DNA of 33,611 nucleotides from Dehalococcoidia bacterium (GCA_030651175.1 JAUSCR010000002.1:1-33611); one strand, 5' to 3'; shown: positions 14,578-22,980, counted from the stretch's first letter. Program-made: numbers and translations. The notes: generated from the letters alone by a model not told the origin.

Positions 14578-14606
14578 TTGACATAAGGCATCGCATAGCG
14601 CATAGA
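14578..14606 (+). promoter_or_regulatory. Probable promoter of the first LLM oxidoreductase
   Basis: Perfect TTGACA (14578-14583), a 17-nt spacer and a weak -10 CATAGA (14601-14606), 24 nt before the start codon. An AAGGGGG ribosome-binding site lies between. Confidence 0.5.
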
Positions 14607-14629
14607 TAGATAGAAGGGGGTAACGGCAG

Positions 14630-15613
14630 ATGAAGATCGGTCTGGTAATGCCCATCTACGGCCAGTGGGTTCACGGAGAGGAGGTGTGGGCCGTATGTGA
14701 GAAGGCCAAAGAGATTGGCGTGGACTCCCTCTATTTCGTAGACCACATCATAATCACCCCTCAGCAGGCCATCGGCCAGCAGGGCGGGTACATGGATATA
14801 TGGACTGCCATGTCTTACGTTGCGGCAGTGACTAACGTGCAGGGGTGGGCTCCCACCCTGGGGCAGTGCGCCGCCGTGGTCCCGTATCGCCCGCCTATCC
14901 AACAGGCGAAGATAGCGGCCACAGTAGACTCCCTTTCCGGCGGCCGGCTCTTGATTGGGGCCGGCACCGGATATCTAGAAACCGAGTTCCAGGCGCTTGG
15001 CCTCAACATCCTGGAGCGAAGCGATATGGCGGATGAGTACATCAAAGCCATGATCGAGCTGTGGACCCATCCTGTGGCCTCCTTCCACGGCAAGTATGTC
15101 AACTTCGATGAAATGACTATATCCGTGCGCCCGGCGCAGCAGCCCCATCCTCGCATCTTATGGGTGGCCCGGGGCGAGCGAGCCTACCGGCGCATCGCTC
15201 AGTTCTGTCAAGGGTGGGGGGACTCGCCCGGCCGGGGAGACTCCGAGGCTCTCAAAGGGACCGAGGCGGCATGGAGCGAGGTGTGCCGCTTCTGGAAAGA
15301 GTATGGGCGCACCGGCGAGCCGTATTTCGCTCTGGGCCCCAGGCCGTGCCACCTGACCACCCGACGCAGCCGGTCTGGCGAAGCCGTGGTGGTGGACGCT
15401 GCGCCTGGAACTCAGCCCTCAACCACGCTTTTCCCTGTCACTCACGTGGATGACCTGGTGGACCAGATACGGTCGTTCGAAGCCATTGGCGCCCACGAGT
15501 TCGCTGTGCGCCCGGCGTCGTACCGCTGGGGTGAGTTCGATAGTCTGACGATGCTGCTGAACCAGATGGATTTGCTGGCGGAGCACGTGCTGCCAAAGTT
15601 CCGCCGGGGCTAG
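14630..15613 (+). CDS. LLM-class (luciferase-like) flavin-dependent oxidoreductase 1
   Basis: A 327-residue single-domain TIM-barrel oxidoreductase of the bacterial luciferase superfamily, using FMN or F420. Family landmarks are the first strand MKIGLVMPIYGQW, VDSLYFVDHIIITPQQA, the cofactor-side segment AKIAATVDSLSGGRLLIGAGTGYLETEFQALG, and PHPRILWVARGERAYRRIAQ late in the barrel. The substrate cannot be read from sequence; degradation or modification of an organic compound is the usual role. It has its own promoter and is followed by a strong bidirectional terminator, so it is monocistronic. Confidence 0.9.
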   Translation: MKIGLVMPIYGQWVHGEEVWAVCEKAKEIGVDSLYFVDHIIITPQQAIGQQGGYMDIWTAMSYVAAVTNVQGWAPTLGQCAAVVPYRPPIQQAKIAATVDSLSGGRLLIGAGTGYLETEFQALGLNILERSDMADEYIKAMIELWTHPVASFHGKYVNFDEMTISVRPAQQPHPRILWVARGERAYRRIAQFCQGWGDSPGRGDSEALKGTEAAWSEVCRFWKEYGRTGEPYFALGPRPCHLTTRRSRSGEAVVVDAAPGTQPSTTLFPVTHVDDLVDQIRSFEAIGAHEFAVRPASYRWGEFDSLTMLLNQMDLLAEHVLPKFRRG

Positions 15614-15628
15614 GTGAGCATGGCGATA

Positions 15629-15666
15629 GAAATAGGGCCACGGGCAATAGCCCGTGGCCCTATTTC
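15629..15666. terminator. Bidirectional terminator, perfect 17-bp stem
   Basis: GAAATAGGGCCACGGGC and GCCCGTGGCCCTATTTC pair perfectly around an AATA loop. It sits between the convergent LLM gene (+) and the permease gene (-). The outer A/T pairs supply the weak U-rich tail on either strand. Confidence 0.85.
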
Positions 15667-15696
15667 CCTTTACTTCCACCTGCTCGCCTGGCTGTT

Positions 15697-16605
15697 CTAC
15701 CGACCGCGCAGCCTTGGGTCCCAGAGGTCCCGCAGGGCGTCCCCGAATAGGTTGAACCCCAGGACTAGGACTGATATTGCAATACCTGGGGCGAACACCA
15801 TCCAGGGCGCTACCGCCGCGTACTGCGAGGCGTTGCCCGATAGCATGCGGCCCCAGGATGGATAGGGAGGCGGTACGCCCAGCCCAAGGAAGCTCAAGGA
15901 CGCTTCTATCAGGATGGCATTCCCCAAGGCCGCTGACGCCACCACCAGGAAGGGGGCAAGGACATTGGGAAGTATGTGGCGCAACATTATGCGGAGAGGA
16001 GAGGCCCCTATCACCCTGGACGCGTCCACGTAGACGTTCTCCTTGGCGGATAGCACAGTTCCCCGGGTGATCCGCAGAGCACCTGGAATAAAGACGATGC
16101 CTATAGCTATTATCACCGCCTTGAACCCGCCCCCAAAGACAGCTACCAGGGTCAACGCGAGCAGGATCCCAGGGAAGGCCAGCATGCTATCAACTATTCG
16201 CTGTAGGATCATATCCACCCAGCCGCCGAAGTACCCGCTGACGATACCCAGCAGGAAGCCCGAGATGCTGCCAATGCCGATAGCAAAGAAAGCCACCTTG
16301 AGGGAGACGCGGGTGCCGTCTACGATGCGGGAGTAGACGTCCCGTCCCTGCTCGTCGGTGCCGAAGAAGTGGCTGGTGCTTGGAGCCTGGAGGGCGTTTA
16401 CGTAGTTGCCGCCAAAGTTGGGATCCTCTGTAGTAAAAACGCCAGGGAGCAGACCAAGGACGAGAGCTACAAAGCAGATGGCCAGCCCCAAGAACCCCAA
16501 TGGCTTCCTGCGTGCGAACCGCATCGTTTTGAATAACCCGCGGTTGGTCATTTGGGCCAGCTTGGCTACAGGTGAAGCCTGCTGAAGAGCAACTTGCGTC
16601 TGCAT
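15697..16605 (-). CDS. Peptide-type ABC transporter permease (DppC-like)
   Basis: A 302-residue inner-membrane permease of the oligopeptide/nickel ABC family. It has a cytoplasmic N-terminus with an N-terminal hydrophobic segment (GFLGLAICFVALVLGLLPGV), an extracytoplasmic stretch with HFFGTDEQGRDVYSRIV, and five further membrane segments. The EAA coupling loop reads EASLSFLGLGVPPPYPSWG, and the C-terminus DALRDLWDPRLRGR is typical. It is the second gene of a two-gene unit with the DppB-like permease. No ATPase or binding-protein gene accompanies the pair, so it must share components with a system encoded elsewhere, possibly the complete one at 27.7-33.6 kb. Confidence 0.93.
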   Translation of the reverse strand: MQTQVALQQASPVAKLAQMTNRGLFKTMRFARRKPLGFLGLAICFVALVLGLLPGVFTTEDPNFGGNYVNALQAPSTSHFFGTDEQGRDVYSRIVDGTRVSLKVAFFAIGIGSISGFLLGIVSGYFGGWVDMILQRIVDSMLAFPGILLALTLVAVFGGGFKAVIIAIGIVFIPGALRITRGTVLSAKENVYVDASRVIGASPLRIMLRHILPNVLAPFLVVASAALGNAILIEASLSFLGLGVPPPYPSWGRMLSGNASQYAAVAPWMVFAPGIAISVLVLGFNLFGDALRDLWDPRLRGR

Positions 16606-16641
16606 GCCACCACTCTGCCTTTCACTCTCTGGTTACTTGAG

Positions 16642-17616
16642 TTAACCGCTTCCGTAGCTAATGCGCGGGTCAAGCCATCCGTACAGCAGGTCAACTATCA
16701 GGTTGACAAACACGAAGGAGATGGCTATGACTAAGACTATTCCCTGGATTATGGGATAGTCTCTTCTGGTGATGCTGTTGATGAATAGAGTTCCCATCCC
16801 AGGGATAGTGAACACCCTCTCCAGAATCACCGTGCCTGCAAGCAGACCTCCAAACGCCAGGCCAGCTATGGTCACTACGGGGATGAGGGCGTTTTTCAAG
16901 GCGTGGCGTACTATGACCACCTGTTCCGCCAGCCCCTTGGCCCTGGCAGTGCGTATGTAGTCCTCTCTCAGCACCTCCAGCATTGTGGAGCGGGTCATGC
17001 GTGCAATGACGGCAGTGGAGTGGGACGCCAGGATCAGCGATGGCCAAATGCTTTGCCTCAAGCTCTCCAAGGGGCCTTCCCAAAACACGTTTCTTCCCAC
17101 CGGCGGCATCCAGTTGAAGAGGGTGGCGCCAACTAGCAGCACCACCAACCCCAACCAGAAGGAGGGGATTGCCAGGAACATGATGCTGAAGAAGCGCAGG
17201 ACGTAGTCCGGCAACGAGTCTTGCTTGATGGCTGTGATAACGCCGATGGGTATGCCGAAGAACAGGCCCAGGAACAGCGCCATGATGGAGATCTGCAAGG
17301 TTATGGGGGCGCGCTGCCCAATGTAATTCCACACGGTTTCGTTGGAGTACAGGGACTTTCCCAAGTCCCCTCGAACAACGCCCCAAATGAACTGGGCAAG
17401 CTGCACAGGGATGGGCTTGTCCAGACCCAGGTCCTTCACAAGGGCATCGTGCACCTCTTTGGGGATGATCATTCCGGCGTTGCCACTGGCGCCTCCGAGT
17501 AGCATGGTCTCCGCTACGTCCCCCGGTAATATCCGGAGCATAAGGAAGATGAGTATGAGGGTCATCAGGACGGCGGGTATGCTGAAAAGCAGGCGGCGGA
17601 TTATGTATGCTCGCAT
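16642..17616 (-). CDS. Peptide-type ABC transporter permease (DppB-like)
   Basis: A 324-residue partner permease with six membrane segments starting MRAYIIRRLLFSIPAVLMTL. The family segment LGLDKPIPVQLAQFIWGVVRGDLGKS, the EAA-like DYIRTARAKGLAEQVVIVRHALKNALIPV and the C-terminus YGWLDPRISYGSG are typical. The frame extends 67 codons further upstream, but that extension is not family-like and crosses the promoter. The ATG at 17616 has GGAAGGGA upstream and matches the family start. It is transcribed from the near-consensus promoter at 17668-17696. Confidence 0.93.
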   Translation of the reverse strand: MRAYIIRRLLFSIPAVLMTLILIFLMLRILPGDVAETMLLGGASGNAGMIIPKEVHDALVKDLGLDKPIPVQLAQFIWGVVRGDLGKSLYSNETVWNYIGQRAPITLQISIMALFLGLFFGIPIGVITAIKQDSLPDYVLRFFSIMFLAIPSFWLGLVVLLVGATLFNWMPPVGRNVFWEGPLESLRQSIWPSLILASHSTAVIARMTRSTMLEVLREDYIRTARAKGLAEQVVIVRHALKNALIPVVTIAGLAFGGLLAGTVILERVFTIPGMGTLFINSITRRDYPIIQGIVLVIAISFVFVNLIVDLLYGWLDPRISYGSG

Positions 17617-17667
17617 GGTCTTTCCCTTCCTATAAGGTCGTAGAAATGGCCACGTGGAATGCGAGCC

Positions 17668-17696
17668 ATTGTAGCTAGTGCTCGGAGCAGTGTCAA
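17668..17696 (-). promoter_or_regulatory. Near-consensus promoter of the permease pair
   Basis: Read on the minus strand: perfect TTGACA (17696-17691), a 17-nt spacer and TACAAT (17673-17668). The expected start near 17661 gives a 45-nt leader to the ATG. Confidence 0.82.
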
Positions 17697-17847
17697 CCCT
17701 CTGCGTATTTGTTAATCTTGGCCAAGAAAGTCTCCGAAAAGCGTAGACTTGCCCCACTGGCTGCCAGCCTCCCAAACATTCAGACCCACGGTTATCCCGC
17801 GGCCCACGCAAAAGCAAACGGAAACTCCGCTAGCAGCTAGTTGACAT

Positions 17848-17888
17848 AAAAGAGCGGGGCCTCTATGTGAGGAGACCCCGCTCTTTTT
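17848..17888 (-). terminator. Intrinsic terminator of the acyl-CoA dehydrogenase transcript
   Basis: AAAAGAGCGGGG pairs with CCCCGCTCTTTT, extended by CCTC/GAGG beyond a 3-nt bulge around a TATGT loop. T-rich sequence flanks it. It lies 16 nt beyond the acyl-CoA dehydrogenase stop and separates that gene from the downstream permease unit. Confidence 0.8.
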
Positions 17889-17903
17889 GTTTGCGTTTGC
17901 AGG

Positions 17904-19142
17904 TTATTCGGTTGCGGCGGCAGTCCTACCTGCCGTCATTGGCGTTGCGGCGGCCCGCTCCCTTGTGCGGCTGATACCTATGCGCCTGGCAATCACCACC
18001 TTGGCGATGTTAAGGCTGCCGGCGCCGTGCTGCAGTATGAAGCTGGTTCGCTGGTTTACTTCCTGCCTTCCACCATGGGGGGCTAGTTGGTCTCCAGTGC
18101 CCAGCAGGGCGTACATCCCCATGACATCTCGAACCCTCCCGACCTGGCGCAAACCACTCTCTCGGGAGTAGAACTGAGTATTGGCGCCCTCCCAGTTGAT
18201 CTCCTGCCCGGCGTGGTACATCCAGGCGGTGCGCTTGTTCAAGACGTCAGCAATGCGCTCTTCTATGTGCGCTTCCGCGATCTTCTGCTGCAGGACAAGG
18301 TTTCCTCCAGGGCTTACTCCTTGTCGCCGCCTCTCCTGCACGTAGCTTACCAAGTTTTCTATTGGGCCTTCGCTGCGGAAGATAGAACCTTCGCCTCCAT
18401 GCTCCTTCTCGGAGCTGGTCATGGCCACCTGCCACCCCTGGTGGTCGCCGCCGATAAGGTGGTCTCCCGGTACGCGCACGTTGTCCATGAACACGAAGTT
18501 CTGGCCGCTGCCACTCACCAGGTTCATCTTTCGAATCGTGACGCCTGGCGCTTGGGCAGGGATCAAGAAGTAACCAAGGTTCCTGTGCCGTGGCGCATCC
18601 CGGTCCGTGAGCATAGGGCCATAGAGATAGTCCGGGCGGTCGGCAGGGTTGCCGCTTACGAACACGTTGGACCCGTTCATGATCCAATCATCGCCGTCTT
18701 TGACAGCACTACTCTGGTAGCTGGCCAGGTCTGACCCCGACTTGGGTTCCGTGAACTTCTGCCAGGCTATCTTCTCCCCCTTCAAGATAGGAACCAGGAA
18801 CTTCTGCTTCTGCTCCTCTGTCGCCCACACCAATATGGCGGGGGTGATGAAGTCTATGGTGAAAGGCCCCTGGGCCCTGAAGCGGCTGAGCTCATCCGTA
18901 AGGACAATGGCAAGCTCTGGTGAAAGGCCGCCACCTCCGTACTGCTTGGGAAGGGTGGGGAAGAGCCACCCCCTGGCGGCCATCTCCTTGTGCTTCTCCC
19001 GCCAGAACAAATACATCTCCTCGGTGAAGTCATCCTCATCAAGAGGCATCTTCATCTTCTCTGGGACGTTCGCTTCCAGCCAGGTGCGGACTTCCTTCCG
19101 GAATTGCTCCTGTTCTTTGGTGTAAGTGTGCTCAAAGTCCAT
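17904..19142 (-). CDS. Acyl-CoA dehydrogenase family protein
   Basis: A 412-residue FAD flavoprotein of the acyl-CoA dehydrogenase fold. The N-terminal helical domain (KEQEQFRKEVRTWLEANVP) is followed by the middle domain KFTEPKSGSDLASYQSSAV, which contacts FAD and substrate. The C-terminal helical domain ends HGAGSLNIAKVVIARRIGISR, the flavin-binding end of the family. The NxxFxDNVRVPGDHLIGG segment is also typical. A terminal Ala/Thr-rich tail of ~20 residues is extra. Substrate and chain length are undetermined. It has a clear AAAGGAG site. It probably follows the alpha/beta hydrolase in one transcript, with repeat R8 between the two genes. Confidence 0.92.
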   Translation of the reverse strand: MDFEHTYTKEQEQFRKEVRTWLEANVPEKMKMPLDEDDFTEEMYLFWREKHKEMAARGWLFPTLPKQYGGGGLSPELAIVLTDELSRFRAQGPFTIDFITPAILVWATEEQKQKFLVPILKGEKIAWQKFTEPKSGSDLASYQSSAVKDGDDWIMNGSNVFVSGNPADRPDYLYGPMLTDRDAPRHRNLGYFLIPAQAPGVTIRKMNLVSGSGQNFVFMDNVRVPGDHLIGGDHQGWQVAMTSSEKEHGGEGSIFRSEGPIENLVSYVQERRRQGVSPGGNLVLQQKIAEAHIEERIADVLNKRTAWMYHAGQEINWEGANTQFYSRESGLRQVGRVRDVMGMYALLGTGDQLAPHGGRQEVNQRTSFILQHGAGSLNIAKVVIARRIGISRTRERAAATPMTAGRTAAATE

Positions 19143-19160
19143 GGCCGCTCCTTTCCATGC

Positions 19161-19307
19161 TAGCAGGGTGCGGAAGAACTCTTCCGGCTATCCCCCTGGC
19201 CCCCTTCCTGGCCAGGAAGGGGGTATAAGATATATCTGGGGGATACCCCCAGACCCCCACCAGAGGGGCTTTGCCCCTCTGGACTCCCCTTTTTCAGCAG
19301 CCTGCTA
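19161..19307 (-). repeat. Intergenic hairpin element, copy R8 (reverse, intact ends)
   Basis: Read on the minus strand it begins TAGCAGGCTGCTGAAAAA (19307 downward). It continues through CCAGAGGGGC-AAA-GCCCCTCTGG, TCTGGGGG-TAT-CCCCCAGA and the CCCTTCCTGG/CCAGGAAGGG hairpin. It ends at 19161 with the inverted repeat (reverse complement TAGCAGGGTGCGGAAGAA). It lies between two minus-strand genes, in the same orientation as their transcription, 18 nt upstream of the acyl-CoA dehydrogenase ATG. Confidence 0.92.
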
Positions 19308-19335
19308 GTAGGGCCTGTTTGCTCGGTGGTTTGCA

Positions 19336-20073
19336 TTACCCATTGATTATGCCGTGCTCGCGGCAGAAGTCCAGCACCAGCTTCCTGAACTCATCTCGTT
19401 TTTCGACGTGAAGTGTGTGCCCGCCGTCCTGGAATATGTGGAGGCGGCAGTTTGGTATGTTCCTGGACATAATAACGGAGGGGCCTGCACCCCTATTCAT
19501 ATCGTCTTTGGCCCCCGCCGTCACCAGCACAGGGCACGTTATGTGCTTCAACCGAGGGGTCAATGGGTGTTCCCGCAGTCCAGCCACCACCCTTGAAGCG
19601 GCTACAACGGAGTCCATGTGCTGAGGCTCGATTTGCTGTGCTCCGGGCTTCCCTTGGCGCATTGCCTCCGCTGCCTGATACCAGTACTCCGAGGCGGCTA
19701 CATTAACCTCGCTGGTGCCAGACTCCAGAACCACGGCGGCGCACCTGTCGGTGTAGTCAATGGCGAACTGCTGTGCTACGGTGGAGCCCCAGGAGAACCC
19801 CAGCACCACAGGCTTGTCTATGTGGAGGCCGTCCAGCAACCGGGCCAGGTCCGAGGCGTAGAGGGGCAGCGAATACTTGGCTGCTTGGGATGAATGACCC
19901 ATGCCCCGGACATCCCACGAGATCACCCTACCGAAATGGTTCTTCCAGAAGGCGAACTCCTCCGTGAAAGTGTCGCCGCCACCGTAAAGTCCGTGGCAAA
20001 ACACAAAGGCCAGTGGGCCCTGGCCAGCCTCCTCATAGTGGATGGTGACGTCTCCCAAGCTCATGTCAGGCAT
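19336..20073 (-). CDS. Alpha/beta-fold hydrolase
   Basis: A 245-residue cytoplasmic hydrolase. Triad residues are visible: the nucleophile elbow GFSWGST (Ser), the acid in VTAGAKDDMN (Asp) and the histidine in DGGHTLHVEKRDE. The oxyanion HG motif is FCHGLYGG, and the WDVRGMGHSS turn is typical of hydrolases with a short cap domain. The start at 20073 (MPDMSLGDVTIHYEEAG) matches the family. The frame is open 44 codons further upstream without family similarity. The substrate is unknown. The neighbours (acyl-CoA dehydrogenase, MmgE/PrpD, LLM enzymes) suggest catabolism of an organic acid or ester. Confidence 0.9.
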   Translation of the reverse strand: MPDMSLGDVTIHYEEAGQGPLAFVFCHGLYGGGDTFTEEFAFWKNHFGRVISWDVRGMGHSSQAAKYSLPLYASDLARLLDGLHIDKPVVLGFSWGSTVAQQFAIDYTDRCAAVVLESGTSEVNVAASEYWYQAAEAMRQGKPGAQQIEPQHMDSVVAASRVVAGLREHPLTPRLKHITCPVLVTAGAKDDMNRGAGPSVIMSRNIPNCRLHIFQDGGHTLHVEKRDEFRKLVLDFCREHGIING

Positions 20074-20206
20074 CGTTGTTTTCCCCGTTGATCTTGCTTG
20101 ACGCCTTGGATAGCCTCGTTGCCGAAGGCCTGGGTGCTGGCAGGATGTTAGCAGACAGCCCAGTCCCTCGCAATGGCGGCCCCAATTTACCAGCGAGCGC
20201 ACCACA

Positions 20207-20235
20207 TTGACTTCCCCATCCTGGACACATATACT
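20207..20235 (+). promoter_or_regulatory. Promoter of the MmgE/PrpD gene
   Basis: TTGACT (20207-20212), exactly 17 nt, then TATACT (20230-20235). The expected start is near 20242. It lies in the divergent gap upstream of the alpha/beta hydrolase. Confidence 0.7.
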
Positions 20236-20307
20236 CCAAAAAATCAGGCTCTAGCCTGCGCGGCACCACATTAAGGGTATCAAGGGTATGGTATAAGGAG
20301 GAGCCGT

Positions 20308-21666
20308 ATGGGAACCACCGAGCAGCTTGCCCGTTTCCTTGCGGAGACAAAGTCGTCCAATGTCCCCAATGAAGCGCTGGACGCAGCCACCACGGGCCTC
20401 ATGGACGCCGTAGGCACCGCCATCGTGGCCAACACCCACGAGATCGGAAAGATCATCACCCAGTACACCGAAGAGATTGGCGGGACACCCACGTGCCGGG
20501 TCATTGGCACCGCCATCAAGACATCGGCGCCCAATGCGGCCCTGGCCAACGGGACGCTGGGCCACGCCGACGACTACGATGACGTTGGTGCCTTTGGACA
20601 TCCCGCCGTCACCCTGATGCCAACCGTCCTTGCCATCGGAGAGCAGATGCACAAGTCCGGCCGGGAGGTACTGGAGGCCTACGCACTGGGGTTCGAAGTG
20701 GGCGCACGCATAGGCATGAACATCGGCGGCGACCATTACGGCCGTGGCTGGCATAGCACCTCCACCATAGGCACCTTGGCCTCGGCAGCCGCGGCATCCA
20801 GGCTCATGGGGCTGGACGTGGCACACACCCGCACCGCCCTGGGCATCGCCGCCTCCCTTGCCAGTGGCGTCCAGGCCAATTTCGGCACCATGACCAAGCC
20901 CCTCCACCCGGGCAACGCTGCCCGCAGCGGCTTGCTGGCTGCCAATCTCGCCAGCAAGGGTTACACCGCCAACCAGGATGTTATCGAGGCACCCCTGGGC
21001 TACGTGGCGGTCTTCGGCGATCAGCAGGTCAACCTGGCCGCAATGACCCGCCAACTGGGGACGGCCCCCTATCTGATCGTCAACCCCGGCGCCGGCATCA
21101 AAGAGTGGCCCTGCTGCTACGGCAACCACGGCGCCATCCCTCTGGCCACAGGCCTGGTCGCCAAGTACGAAATCACGCCCAACCACGTGGAGAGTGTCGA
21201 GTTCATCGGCGCCTTCGCCAGGGGTTTCCTGAACCGCCCGGATGCTCACACCTATTTCGGCGGCAAGTTCAGCCTTCAGTTCAACATCGCCGCGGCCATT
21301 GTGGATGGTGGCTTGACCTACGAGACCTTTACCGACGAGAAGGTCAACGATCCCGCCATTCAGGCTATGATGAAGAAGGTGACGCTGAGCGAGGACCCCA
21401 TGAGGGCTGGGCTCCCCGCACGCCTGCTTACAGCCGGCGAGCGGGCTCAAACGATGGTAATTCACCTGAAAGATGGCCGCGAGGTGAGGGACAGCCTTGA
21501 TGGAATCACCAACAGCCTGCGTGGGCACCAGGTGGACGTCAAGTTTGAGGCCAACGCCGTTCAGGTGCTGCCCAGAGACCAGGCCAAGAAGGCCCTGGGG
21601 CTGCTGCGCAACCTCAAGAACATCAAGGACGTGTCTGAGGTGATGGACGCCGTAGCTTTCAAGTAG
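20308..21666 (+). CDS. MmgE/PrpD family protein
   Basis: A 452-residue protein of the MmgE/PrpD (2-methylcitrate dehydratase-like) superfamily, which also includes cis-aconitate decarboxylase and itaconate-related enzymes. Family landmarks are NGTLGHADDYDDV, the HPAVTLMPTVLAIGEQ segment, YALGFEVGARIGMNIG, GWHSTSTIGTLASAAAASRLMGLD and GTMTKPLHPGNAARSGLLAANLA. True PrpD of the methylcitrate cycle is usually accompanied by prpB/prpC, which are absent. The exact reaction is therefore open; dehydration or isomerisation of a small hydroxy acid is likely. There is an AAGGAGG site 9 nt before the ATG. Its 3' end overlaps the convergent second LLM gene by 8 nt. Confidence 0.9.
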   Translation: MGTTEQLARFLAETKSSNVPNEALDAATTGLMDAVGTAIVANTHEIGKIITQYTEEIGGTPTCRVIGTAIKTSAPNAALANGTLGHADDYDDVGAFGHPAVTLMPTVLAIGEQMHKSGREVLEAYALGFEVGARIGMNIGGDHYGRGWHSTSTIGTLASAAAASRLMGLDVAHTRTALGIAASLASGVQANFGTMTKPLHPGNAARSGLLAANLASKGYTANQDVIEAPLGYVAVFGDQQVNLAAMTRQLGTAPYLIVNPGAGIKEWPCCYGNHGAIPLATGLVAKYEITPNHVESVEFIGAFARGFLNRPDAHTYFGGKFSLQFNIAAAIVDGGLTYETFTDEKVNDPAIQAMMKKVTLSEDPMRAGLPARLLTAGERAQTMVIHLKDGREVRDSLDGITNSLRGHQVDVKFEANAVQVLPRDQAKKALGLLRNLKNIKDVSEVMDAVAFK

Positions 21667-22696
21667 GCCGGCAGGCCCTCAACGTTGCCAGCACTTGCTC
21701 CACTCCCGGGCGTGCCGCCACCACACGCACAACGGCTATGTCCAGGCCCTTTGCCAGCGACCTGAATGCTTTCGCCGCTCCGGCTGCCCGTCCGAAGTAG
21801 CCTACCCGCAGGGCCATCTCTGCGGGGAAGGCGTCGGCCAGTTGCGGAAGAGATGCGCCGCCGCTCCGCATCTCATCCAGGTGGCTCAACTCCTGGGTGA
21901 AACCCATGCGCTCGAAGTGGGCGCGATAACCTAGATTACGATCCCTGGCTCCAGCACCATGCCGGCCCAGGGCGTAGCCCAGCATGTTCCTCACGAAGGT
22001 CCGCCGGGCCAGTTCCACGTCATCGTCCACGCAGACGCGTATATACTCGGCAACTGTGACTGACGAGGGGTCACGTCCTGTCCTTGCTGCGCCCTCGGCA
22101 ACGCACTCTCTGCTCCAGGCTATCTGATCGGGAGTGCACCAGTTCAGGTCCACGCCATCGGCCCGCTCGCCACCCAGGCGCAGCATCTGGGGTCCCAATG
22201 CTCCCAGGTGCACTGGAGTGCGCGGCGGAGGCTCAATGGCCAGATGTGCTCCCCGAAGCGTCAGCGCCGTACCTTCATATGTCACCGTCTCTCCGGCCAC
22301 CAGCGCCCGGACGGTGGTGAGATAGTCGCGCATCAGCCCAATGGTGGAACCCTTTATGCCCAGGGCTCGCCGCTCCTCTTCTCGATAGAGGCCGCCAGAC
22401 CCGATGCCCAGGATGAAGCGGCCACCGGTTCTGGCACTTACCGTGCCGCCGCCCATGGCCAGGGACATGGGAGTGCGCAGTGCCACGGGCGAGACTGCGA
22501 TGCCTGTGGTCAGGCCGCCTGGGACCACCTGGCGGGTGGCTTCCCAACGAACAGCGCATGTCTGGAAAGAGTCATAGCCCGTGGTTTCCGGGGTCCAGAT
22601 GCTGGTGTATCCCAGGCGCGCTGCTTCCTGGGCTAGTTGTGCCTGCTCCTCAAAGGTCAGGTTCAGCGTCGCATCCAGGCCTATGCCTATTTCCAT
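21659..22696 (-). CDS. LLM-class (luciferase-like) flavin/F420-dependent oxidoreductase 2
   Basis: A 345-residue luciferase-like TIM-barrel oxidoreductase. Landmarks are MEIGIGLDATLNLTFEEQAQLAQEA at the start, LGYTSIWTPETTGYDSF, LTTGIAVSPVALRTPMSLAMG, the cofactor-side segment GRFILGIGSGG, and PPRTPVHLGALGPQMLRLGGERADGV late in the barrel. The GADGV-type ending of that segment is common in F420-dependent members, but the cofactor is not proven. It has an AAAGGAG site. It is only distantly similar to the LLM protein at 14.6 kb, so the pair is not a recent duplication. The 284-nt gap upstream (22697-22980) holds no gene I can support. Confidence 0.9.
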   Translation of the reverse strand: MEIGIGLDATLNLTFEEQAQLAQEAARLGYTSIWTPETTGYDSFQTCAVRWEATRQVVPGGLTTGIAVSPVALRTPMSLAMGGGTVSARTGGRFILGIGSGGLYREEERRALGIKGSTIGLMRDYLTTVRALVAGETVTYEGTALTLRGAHLAIEPPPRTPVHLGALGPQMLRLGGERADGVDLNWCTPDQIAWSRECVAEGAARTGRDPSSVTVAEYIRVCVDDDVELARRTFVRNMLGYALGRHGAGARDRNLGYRAHFERMGFTQELSHLDEMRSGGASLPQLADAFPAEMALRVGYFGRAAGAAKAFRSLAKGLDIAVVRVVAARPGVEQVLATLRACRPT

Positions 22697-22980
22697 TCCA
22701 TACTCCTTTTACACAGGGGTTGATCATATGGTGGCCTAGCTTATCTTACCAGAAGTAACTTGCCGTGGTAGTGTTTTGGTATTGGATAGACAATCCTTGG
22801 TAGCCTTTCGAGACCAGTAAAGGAGAACAGCTATATTGAACTTACGCGTCGAGAAATCTTGGCTAGATGGCTACACCATCACCTTTTGTGGGAGTAGAAT
22901 GCTCGGAGGTGGAGTGCCCGCCCAAACAAGGCAAGATGCTGGAAGGGTCGCGGCAGGCTGGATAGTAGAGGAGACACTGA

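Noticed and set aside
17617-17817. 67-codon N-terminal extension of the DppB-like permease
   Set aside because: It crosses the near-consensus promoter and lacks family similarity; MRAYIIRRL is the normal start.
20251-21528. Long open frame antisense to the MmgE/PrpD gene
   Set aside because: It lacks recognisable domains and is explained by high GC codon usage of the real gene.
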